DNA from: Siphonodentalium dalli
Lineage: Eukaryota; Mollusca; Scaphopoda; Gadilida; Siphonodentaliidae
Reading direction: 5' to 3'
NCBI GenBank assembly: GCA_032622095.1
Contig: CP136062.1
Coordinates: forward strand, 164,174,875 to 164,238,874
DNA: 64,000 bases
Made by a program: the position numbers and the translations under genes. The notes beneath the pieces were generated by a model. The model did not search any database and was not told the origin of the DNA. It saw only the letters and a list, made by a program, of their open reading frames with translations. Below, in pieces: positions 23,870 to 35,598 of the stretch; positions within the stretch are counted from its first letter, which is position 1, and each line of letters begins with the position of its first letter.

Positions 23870-24175
23870 TGAAATAACTCCGCAAAATTGACTCAGACTG
23901 AACTCAAAATCGCAGGTGTGCATGTCCCCATTTTGGTTGACATCTGTGACAAGTTTTTTAAAAAATTGACTGGAAAATGACGGGATACAGGCTTGAACAA
24001 AAGATGCGTCCCAGGATGTGCGATTCTATGTCGAAAAAAAAGGCAAAAACTCCGCCAAAATGAGTCCAAACGAACTCAAAATCGCAGGTTCAAAGTTTCC
24101 CATGCTGGTTGATATATGTGCCAAGTTTTTAAAACAATTACACGAAAATGACAGAATACAGACTTGCACAATGTT
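23870..24175 (+). repeat. ~150-bp tandem duplication beside VPS4 exon 5
   Basis: ACTCCGCAAAATTGACTCAGAC...GAATACAGACTTGCAC-type sequence occurs at about 23,877-24,005 and 24,049-24,175, with about 20% divergence. Confidence 0.65.
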
Positions 24176-24245
24176 CCAGCTAACAGTTGATTTATTTTTT
24201 TGGAGTAAAGATATAATAAATACACTGATAACATCTTAGTCTTAC

Positions 24246-24341
24246 CAGGTAAGATCACAGCTTCTTTTAGGGCTTCCTTCGCGCCCTCCAACCCAGCTAC
24301 ATCATTCCAGCTCACATTTGGTTTGGTCATCACAATAGCAC
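24246..24341 (-). CDS. VPS4: VPS4 exon 5: start of the AAA ATPase domain
   Basis: AAATTTCAG precedes the exon and G|GTAAGA follows it. It encodes [19 protein letters not shown] and then [12 protein letters not shown], nearly identical to the VPS4 segment just before the ATPase core. The entry phase completes a Gly codon split with exon 4. The next exon, which should start in the KFPHLF region, was not found in the 24 kb downstream. Confidence 0.92.
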
Positions 24342-27300
24342 CTGAAATTTCAAAGAATTGGAATACATTGTCACAGACATATGCCAGGAGGGAAATAAAT
24401 GAAAATGTCAATGACACAGTAGCTCAACATGGATGGGGGCATGTTGGACGCCGTCTTGAATTCTGAATTTTTCTCAAAGCGGATTTTGGATATGTTATAC
24501 ACGAGATTTTCCCGCGTCGAATGACACCAAAACCGCTTCTTTACCAATTCCTTCTGGGTCTAACCCTCTGACGACCATTCTAAATATCCGCCATTTTCCA
24601 TATTTTGACCGCCATTTTGGCAGCCATTTTGAGACAAAGCGCCAATTTTGGTTTCATTGAATTGGAGTATTTATAGATATTGGTATGCCCAACTTACATT
24701 GTACAGTTCTGTCAATTTCTTGTTGATATATGACTGGAATCCCAATGGCGATTTTTGTGGAATTTTATACTGCGTTCTGTAAAATCGAATGTTTTAGGGT
24801 GTAGATGAGTCTGGGACCTCATTTATGGTATCTTTCATTGCTCCAATGCTAATTTAACATGAATAAGACTAATGAAAGTAGACAGTCTGAACCATTATCA
24901 AACAAAAGGAATTGATCTTTAAGATATTAGGCAAAAACTTCAAATTTTCGAGTTTAGGCCGCCATTTTGGCGGCCATCTGGGACGAGGGGTTCCAATTTT
25001 TGCCATAAACAGGTGGCACAATATTTTACATTTGCAAAAATGTATACATTTGTATACATATGACAACATTTGCTCTCACTATAGTCGAATTAATCTCAGT
25101 CAGAGTCTCTTTTGACTAACGGCAGTCATTTTGGACGCCATCTTGGACCCTGAATTTTCCCCAAAGCGGATTTTAGCGGATTTTGGATATGCTATACACA
25201 CAAGATTATTTCGTCGCGGAAGGTTTTGCAAGCAAGCGTTGTTTATGCGGAACTCACGTAAACATCGATATACTAGCGACCACAAACAATTGCTCTATCA
25301 CAAACCATCAGGAAGTGGGAATTATTGTGCACTACATGTACTAATATATATTATATATTAGTTTGTTTGGGCTCAAAACTGAATTAATTTATACACATTT
25401 ACCACTATTTGATCGACGTAACGGGGACGCATTGTACGACCAAGACATCGTTTGTGATCGCATGTATATCGACGTTTCCAGGACGCATAATCAACACTTG
25501 TTTTGCCCATATAGTGACCAGTGTATTCAATCTCGTACTTAGGGTAATGATGGTCGCGGTTATCCGGTTGTGATTAGGTTAATGCCCGCAGCGGTTAACC
25601 GGTTAGGAAAAAATCCCAAACGTCCCAGCACTAGAAGGCGGGAAAGATGACCACGTGGCATTGTTGATATACATGTACATACCTCAAAATTGCCACGACA
25701 ATTAAGCAATGCTGTGGCAAATGCCACCGCATTAAGTGTGCCGTGGGACATTTTTCCTTATTTCTATGGGTTGCATGTAGGTTGAGGCTCCAAAAGTAGT
25801 GAAGATAAGACCTACATGTACTACCACAGATCTTTATATAAATACCTGATGATAAACTGGCACAAAATGCAACATTATTACTGGCTAGGATTTTCATGGA
25901 AACTTTTTGATGGGAAAGCTGACCATGTGGTATTGTTGACATGACTTGAGGCTCGAAAAGGGACTGTGAAATATTCTAATATCCGATATTTAAACATGAC
26001 AAAAATACCAGTAAACTGGTGCAATATTGAGTTGAGCCCTCGATTTGTATGTGCCACACCTCTGTCCCCTCTACTTTCTCACTCTCCCTCTCATTCTCTC
26101 TTCTCTCTCTCTCTGCCTCCTGCTATCCCTAACACTATCTTCCCGCTGTGTCCATCCCAACTTAAACTTAGTTACTTCTCCTTTAAAAAATATTATTTCT
26201 ATTATTTCCCGTCTGATCGATACCCCTCCCTCACTTATTGGGGAAGGGGCATGTCGCCAAAGAGGAGAAGACTTCATATAAGCCCTCGGGCTTGTTGTCT
26301 GATCCTCATTTCCATACATTATCTCTTATATGTTGTATATTTATGTCATTTGTGTATTATGTGTATTATGTTTGGATTTGGAAATAAAAATATGTTTACA
26401 CTAAGCTCTCGATTTGTATGTGCCACATCTGTGCTAACAAGCGACGGCATATCGGCGTTATCATTGGGTTGAGCTCTCGATTTGTATGTGCCACACCTGT
26501 GCTAACAAGCGACGGCATATCGGCGTTATCATTGGGTTGAGCTCTCGATTTGTATGTGCCACACCTGTGCTAACAAGCTCTCGATTTGTATGTGCCACAC
26601 CTGTGCTAACAAGCTCTCGAACAAACTGACAAAAATTGGTATAAGAGGAAACTTGTATAACTTGATGAAATCGTATCTAGAATGTAGACAACAACAGGTT
26701 GTCATAGACGGCACACGTTCGGAACTACAAGAAGATGTAACAGCAGGTGTGCCGCAAGGTTCAGTATTAGGCCCACTTCTGTTTTTAATTTATATTAATG
26801 ATATAACCGAAAATATACGGTGCAACATTCGTCTATTTGCTGATGACACTTCTCTATTTCTTACTATTGAAGACCCCACCATGGCCGCAAAACTAATCAA
26901 CGATGACCTCGAAACTCTCATGTGTTGGGCATCAGAATGGCTTGTAAAATTCAATCCCCTGAAAACGGAATCTCTCTTAATCTCCAGGAAAGAAACACCA
27001 GTATATCATCCACATTTGACAATGGGAACCGCGACAATTGTTGAGGTTGACAGCCATAAACATCTGGGACTTACTTTCGACAACATGGGCTCTTGGGGTA
27101 TCCACATCAGATCTATGCTTGACAAAGCATGGAGTCGAGTAAATCTAGTACGTAAACACAGATACAAGCTAAGCAGAGTAACGCTTGAAAAAATACATTA
27201 TACATTTATACGACCAATACTGGAATATGCCTCCCCTGTTTGGGATAACTGCCCTGATTATCTTAGTGATGACATTGAAAAGGTTCAGTATGAAATGGCC

Positions 27301-30300
27301 CGAATAGTAACAGGTGCAACCATCAGTACGAGTAACGCGTGCCTTTTGTCAGAGACTGGCTGGGAACTCCTCTCTTCACGCCGTAGAAAACACAAGCTAT
27401 GCCAATTTTTTAAAATGATACGAGGAACTGCTCCATCAATTTTAAGAAATTATGTACGACCAATTCAGGCAAATAATTCCAGATATAACTTAAGATTTGA
27501 ACATATAAGACTACCCTCGAATATTAATTATGACTATTATATGGATTCTTTCTTACCATCTGCAATTACCGAATGGAACAAACTGTCAGAAACTACAAAG
27601 AGCAGCAGTACAATCGAAGACTTCAAAAAGGAACTGAACAGTGACAATATACGTCCACCTGCCTATTGTTATCATAGTAAATGTCGTAAATCTCATATCC
27701 TCCATACCCGGTTAAGATTGAACTGCAGCCACCTAAGTGGTGACCTGACAGATAACCATGTAAAAATTTCCCCCTTCTGTCTATGTGGGGAATTTGAGAC
27801 AACTTACCACTATCTCTTTGAATGTACATTTTATCAAGAGCCCAGAAGAGAACTATATGACTCCCTACCAAATGTTGCCTTATCTGAGAATACACTAATG
27901 CGGGGGTCAAGAGAGCTTAGTCTTCGCGAAAACAAACAAATATTTAATGCAGTACAGACATATATTATGAGAACAAAAAGATTTCCATGATCTGTATGGG
28001 TAACAAATTGCTTTGGATTCCGGCCGCGTTATGCGGCAGCACGATGTTCTCCATTATGTATGTAGTACTAAATGTCTTCCGATAACGTTTATTTTGTAAG
28101 TTACTTTACTTGTCACTATCCTGTATATACGTGAAATGATTCTACATGAAGAATGCAGCGATATTCACAGTGAACCCCATTGAAATAGGAATTGGCCATT
28201 GCGATTGACCCCCTCCCATGGAGCCTGACGCATGCATAATTTTCATCACGCAGCAACTAAATTATTGAAAACTCTGTCCCCTCTACTTTCTCACTCTCCC
28301 TCTCATTCTCTCTTCTCTCTCTCTCTGCCTCCTGCTATCCCTAACACTATCTTCCCGCTGTGTCCATCCCAACTTAAACTTAGTTACTTCTCCTTTAAAA
28401 AATATTATTTCTATTATTTCCCGTCTGATCGATACCCCTCCCTCACTTATTGGGGAAGGGGCATGTCGCCAAAGAGGAGAAGACTTCATATAAGCCCTCG
28501 GGCTTGTTGTCTGATCCTCATTTCCATACATTATCTCTTATATGTTGTATATTTATGTCATTTGTGTATTATGTGTATTATGTTTGGATTTGGAAATAAA
28601 AATATGTTTACACTAAGCTCTCGATTTGTATGTGCCACATCTGTGCTAACAAGCGACGGCATATCGGCGTTATCATTGGGTTGAGCTCTCGATTTGTATG
28701 TGCCACACCTGTGCTAACAAGCGACGGCATATCGGCGTTATCATTGGGTTGGCACAGGTAGTAATAACTGGATCTCTGAATAATAAGGGTACTGTACCTC
28801 ATCTTCTGGGAGGTAACTATAGTCTCAAATTAACCCTTTACCCAACAAACCGGCCAAAACCGGCCAAATAAAGCTTCAACAGCCTAAAATATCTTCGGTC
28901 TGTCTCAATAGAACCATACAAATATGTATATCATTGGAACCGGCTCATTGACCACATTGTGATGGTTACAGTTATGCCCTGTGCCAATGCATTATCTTAT
29001 ATATGCGAGTCGACCATAGGTCGCCTCGCATATATAAGAGAATGCATTGGCCTAAAAAAAATCTTTTTTTAACACTTTTTACCATTTTTTCTTACATTCT
29101 TTAACAATTTTATAATTTTTAATGTGTTAAGCCAATGCATTCTCTTATATATGCGAGGCGACCTATGGTCGACTCGCATATATAAGAGAATGCATTGGCA
29201 CAGGGCCGTTCTGTTGGGTAAAGGGTTAACATGTTTTTAGTTACTTTTCCCTTCTGGGCAGCTTCTATATCCCCTAATTTGATTAAGATAAAAGGCATAA
29301 TTGAGGTGACTTTAACTGGGGAACTTTAATCTGATCCTAGGTCTCCCATAGCAGTTGATGCCTAAGCAGAATGAGGTTCCCCAAGGGTAAACTTGGTGAT
29401 GCTAGCCTGTCGTGTGGGATAGCATAACTAAATTCACCCTCTCGGAATCTCATTCTGCAAATGACAGACACACTATTTGCAGGCTTGACTGAATAATAAA
29501 CAGATGAGAATGAGTGATGAATTATGGGAAATGTTAATATATGTTTGAGCACTATTCTTGAAAAAGCACTTCCGAACTTCCTATATCTGGTACTGTTAAG
29601 AGAGGACATGGTATTAAATTAAGATGACTCATGAGTCATCTGTGAATTTAGAATGTACATTAGAATAGGGTGTATCCATGGTGATAATGTAAACATTGTC
29701 AATTGTCATTGATGAATGAATCTTGCACAATCAAAGCAAGCTAGATTGAGAATAAAGGTAAGATAATTACAGCACTCAATTAATAATAAATAACGATTTG
29801 TCTTGAATTATCGACGTATATACAATTAACAAGCAGAGAGTTGTGAGCAATATGAGAAAAAACTGATGCAATGCCAGGGTCTACGCTGACCCAATATTTA
29901 CTTTGTTAAATCCAGTAACAGGATGGACCCTGGCCAGAACGGAATCTTTAAGAAATATTGTATAGTTTTATAGACACAAAATATTAATAAACCACAAAGT
30001 CCTGTCAGTTGGTAGGAGAACTTTATTATCACCAAGATTATCATCTTGTCCAGTGCATAAAATTTGAAGTGAACAATCCCTTCATTTGCAAACGGATTAT
30101 ACAAAATAGCAGTCACGTGAACAATGAATGGGTTAACAAGACTGGGATTGCCAAACATTCTCACATGTGCTCTTGTGATGCATGCATGTCATCAATTAGT
30201 TAAATATTTGAACAATGGAATTCTCCCGTTCAGTTATGAAAGTATGCAATAGAATGGTCTATTCTTTATGGCAGGGGTGGAGGGGGTGGTTGCGAAAACA

Positions 30301-33300
30301 ATCCAAGATACAAGGTCAGAGGTTCTGAGCCCCGATCTCAGATATTTCCAAAGCCATGTAAATTATGTTCCAAATCCATGTTTAAAGACAAATTATGACT
30401 ACTAAAATTAATTTTAAAGGTTCAAAACATAAAAACTAGACCAAAATAGAGCATTAATCAAGAAAGGGGGGGGCTCCGAGTTTCAATATTTACTCTATAT
30501 TTTTTCTTTTATAATAAGTTTTAAAGATACTAAGTGTATCTCATCCTAGCAAGTTTATGTAGATTCCGAAGTAAAAAATAATTGATATGAATCGAGAACA
30601 CCTGTCCGGAAAAGCTTCTATATATATCATTAATTATGGTCTATCTCTTTTATACATGTGTTATAGTTAACGGGGTATGAAATATTAGATATGAATCGAA
30701 GACCCATGTCCGGAAATTATTCTATCGATTAATATTGATTATAATTCGAATATTTTCTGGTCTAAAACGTGTGGTTGTTTAGTAGAGACCAGAGACCACG
30801 AAACTATTGTCATATGAAGAGATAGTCCATCTTTAATAGTAATAATCGATTTTATGTAGAATGATTCTCATATAATAAAGTGATGTGAAACACTCCGGTC
30901 GGGTGACCAAATAGAAATGGAGAATAATCTTGTAAGTAGTAATAAGTAGTTGTTTTACAAATAATATATTTAAATTGACAACACACACCGTCATTATTAT
31001 ATATTAATTAAATGCAGTGACTGCCGGTGGCGAAATCGTTTTCGTTGGTTTATCGCCGATAGATGCGTCCCGAATCGAGTAGTAAATATTTACAATTGAG
31101 CATAGTTCAGACGATATTTTCTTTGGAGTGTCAAGGTCGATTTGGTTGAGATTTTCGGCGATGTTAATAGAATGCTACATTCCTCCAGTTGGCATAGCAC
31201 CTGCATACTAACTTATCAGTTTCCCAAGTTCACGCACCCTAACAAATATTTACTATGTCTTTAACGTTTTAACGGTACTGAATCCGAATCGATGGTCCCC
31301 ATATCATCAGCTTCCAACAACTAGAGCAACATTTTTTTGAAATGCCCCTTCAGTTGTCAGAATAGATTAATTGCCCACAAATAATGCAAACCACAGTCAA
31401 CTATAGTAGAACATTGTCAAACTGTGTTATTTATTCCCATTTTGTTCAACGCAATATGGCCGTGTTGTCAATATAGCTAACGCCAAAGCTACCTAATTTT
31501 AGAGTTACCAATCTTCATCCGCAATTTGGTCCGAGACCGTCGGTTTTACCAAGGCACCAATAACTACACATTTCGAGAAATATCAAATTTCACAAATCGA
31601 TATCTGATCACTCTGAGCTTTGGTGGGTGGGTTCCTCGATTCAAATCAATTATTTTGTTTACCCCCGAAGCCAAAGAAATAGTAATTTGTGAGCTTTAAT
31701 TCGAATTATGAATCTTTAAGATTAGTCTTACCTGATAACTGGCTCTTCATCCTGTCATCAGCCTCTTCGGTTTGTGATCGTGAACCTCCTTGATTCCTAT
31801 AATTACAAAAATTTAATGTTGGAGCAAATTGAAAAACAAATCAACAAATAATCAGGATCTCGGTATAAACTGTTTAACCCTTTCTTTACTAAATGGATTC
31901 TCCCATTCAGTTATATCAGTATACACGTGAACGGTCTATTATTCATCTGGAGGGGTGTCCAGTAATAAAAGCTGATAACAGACAGAAAAACAGACAATAC
32001 AAGAACTGAATGGTTCATATTCATTGGTGGAAATGTTCAGATAATATTGTCGTTTGTTGAATTATTATTTGAACATTTCCTGAGGGAACTACTCGCCAAT
32101 GAGTATTTAGTATAGAAATGGTTAAAGTTAAAAGGTTGTTGGTGAATTCGATCAATGCTTTATTATAAAGCCAGTTTAACTGTCATCTAAAGCCAGTTTA
32201 ACACCATAACCTGGTTTAGTTATATCTATTCCCATTCATCTTCGATGGACACCATAAATAATATATAAATAATAGGTAAATGTGCAAAATTTATCAAAGT
32301 CTATGAAAACATCCTCACCAAGAAGAACATGGAGAAATAGATAATTTTAACTTTACAATTGTTAACTTATATTAGTTTTTGATATACAGCGAAATTTCGC
32401 ATGCTGAATCATTGCTATGTGAACATTACTGTTACATTGCCAGTCATTTAATCAACAAACATCACCGATGGAAATTGTAATCAAATGTATTGTTCCAAAA
32501 TACGTTTTGCTGAATAAGTTTCAGTGCTCTGGCCTTTTCAATTGTATACTTTCAAGTTATATGATAAAACTGAGACCAAGTTACTGTTAGTGGATAAAAT
32601 GACTTGCGCTTAACAGTACGAATATATACTATTGTTTCAACGTGTGAAATTTCTTTATCCAAGAATTGATAATGAACATAACAAAGTCATTCTATTTTTC
32701 AATGTTTTTTCTTGGTGATTATTGTTTTACAGACATTTATTATTTTTCGCATATACACACTGCGAAGACCGTGTGTTACTTTAAAGCTCCTCGCATCACC
32801 TTTTCATAGGCGCTGTCACTGGAAACGTTTCTGTGGAATGTATTGCTATGGTTTACTAACTTTTTGATCGGCTTATCCTCTGGGATTTGATCAACGTCAT
32901 TTTTTGTCGTTTTGTTGAGATAGGTTTTCAGTTTCTCTGCTCTTTGGAGATACGACTTACATTGCTCTCGAAGGCTATATTTTACTTCCTCTGTCGGTCC
33001 TTCGTCTGCAAAGGAATATTGGAATGTATATACATATATTGTTTTTAGACAACATTGTGGGTATAGTGAAGTGACCCTTATTACAAAAAACACTCTGGTA
33101 AAAGCCAGGTAAACCATGGTTTACATAGCTCTACTCTAGTAATATATGGAAAAGTCAGGTAAAAAATGATTACTTTGGTGAAAGCCATGTAATGTCGATG
33201 TAAAAAGGACATATCCTTGTAAAGTTCAAGTAAATGCATGGTGTACCCCACTGATGGAACAGGACATACATTGGTAAAACCCATGTAATCCCATGTAAAT

Positions 33301-35554
33301 CAGAACATACTCCAGTACATTCTTGATGAGCGATAACTCAATTTCACAATGGCACATTACGCATCTTATGTGTTTTCTGTATCTTATGTGAGAATAAAAT
33401 CTTATTTTATCTGTTAATCAACGCAAACAAATGTACCCGGTATCATACTCAAAAGTTAACAGAATGGGACAAGAATATCACTATTAATACGTCAGCTATA
33501 TCAATAGAGAACATTTAAAAACCTTATGTAATCACATGTGCCATTCATATGACCTCCAATCTGTTGTCTCAAATTTTAAGGAATCTAAACCGTACCCCGT
33601 ATTACCGTCGTAAATTGCCTTGAGGTAAATTGCCCTGGTAGAATTACTCTAGTAGAACCAACACACACATATAACCTACATTCCGATAAAATACATTGGT
33701 GAAATACATGGAGTAAAATTACATGGATGGGTCTAAATGGTGACGATTCAATGGATAAATTTTACACCCTTGTAAAATTACATCATTTTACCTGTTCCAA
33801 TCGCCACGTTAAATAAACTCCACATAAATATGCAATCAAAACAGGATGAAGAAATATTACAATTCAGATATCAGTTCTCAAGAAAAACAAAGTCTTAGTC
33901 TCAGAATATATAAATATATATATTTATATATATATATATATTTATATATATATTCTTTAGTGAACACTTTGTAGTCACTCACATTTGATAACATAAAGGA
34001 AGTATTCCGTGGCATTCTGATACAATCGACGAGCTTCTTCATAGTTCTTGTTTTTGTCGTGGTCTGTAGCCTGGGTCAACAAGTCAATTGCTTTCTGTCA
34101 AATATAACCACCACACGCCTTATTGAAAAAAAACACAGGGAGGACTTGCGTGCAAAAAAAGATTCTGGTTTCATAAAAAGCGCGCGAAGCCGCTTGTTGT
34201 GAACATTTATGATGCGATAAAAACTATTAAAGAGGGATCACCCGGTTATTTTTAGCGATGACAGTCTGACGTTTTGTAAACAAATTAGAAAATGGTTCTT
34301 TGCAAATAAGAGAATCTATTCTAAAATAGCTGTTGCATTGAGATCCATAAACATTACTTCTCTGTGAAGATTGAAATTCATGAATGAATTTCTTCTACTT
34401 ACTAGACCTTAGGAATAAAAACCGAAAACGTGAATTTAAAAGATTTGCCGCTGTCCATAGCCATACACATATATTATAATTACACAGTAATTAGTACTAA
34501 CCTTTAGGGTTCCTGTCATGCATCCACTTTTTCCTGATTTTGCAGCCAAGTTTCCTGTTCTCGTTTTGTTGAGATAGGTCTCCAGTTTCTCTGCTCTTTG
34601 GAGATACGACTGATATTTCTCTCGTATGCTATATTTTGCTTTCTCTGTCAGTGCTTCGTCTGCAAAGGAATATTGGAATGTATATACATATATTGTTTTT
34701 TAGAAAACGTGGGTATAGTGAAGTGTCCCTTATTACAAAAAACACTCTGGTAAAAGCCAGGTAAACCATGGTTTACATAGCTCTACTCTAGTAATATATG
34801 GTAAAGTCAGGTAAAAAATGATTACTTTGGTGAAAGCCATGTCAAGTCCATGTAAAAAGGACATACCCTTGTAAAGTTCAAGTAAAGGCATGGAGTACCC
34901 CACTGATGGAACAGGACATACATTGGTAAAGCCTATGTAATTCCATTAAACCAGAACATACTCCAGTACATTCTTGATGAGCAATAACTCAATTTCACAA
35001 TAGCACATTACGCAGCTTATGTGTTTTCTGTCTCTTATGTGAGAATAAAATCTTATTTTATCTGTTAATCAGCGCAAAAAATTGTACCCGGTTTCATACT
35101 CAAAAGTTAACAGAATGGGACAACAATATCATTCTTAATACGTCAGCTATATAAGTACATAACAGTTGAAAATCTTATGTAATCACATGTGCCATTCATA
35201 TAACATCAAATCTGTTGTCTCAAATTTTAAGGAATCTAAACCGTACCCCGTATTACCGTCGTAAATTGCCTTGAGGTAACTTGCCCTGGTAGAATTACTC
35301 TAGTAGAAGCAACACATACATATAACTTACATTCCGGTAAAATACATTGGTGAAATACATGGAGTAAAAATACATGTATGGGTATATATGGTGACGATTC
35401 ACTGGATAAATTTTACACCCTTGTAAAATTACATCATTTTACCTGTTCCAATCGCCACGTTAAATAAACTCCACATAAATATGCAATCAAAACAGGATGA
35501 AGAAATATTACAATTCAGATATCAGTTCTCGATAAAAACAAAATCTTAGTATTA

Positions 35555-35598
<44 letters not shown>

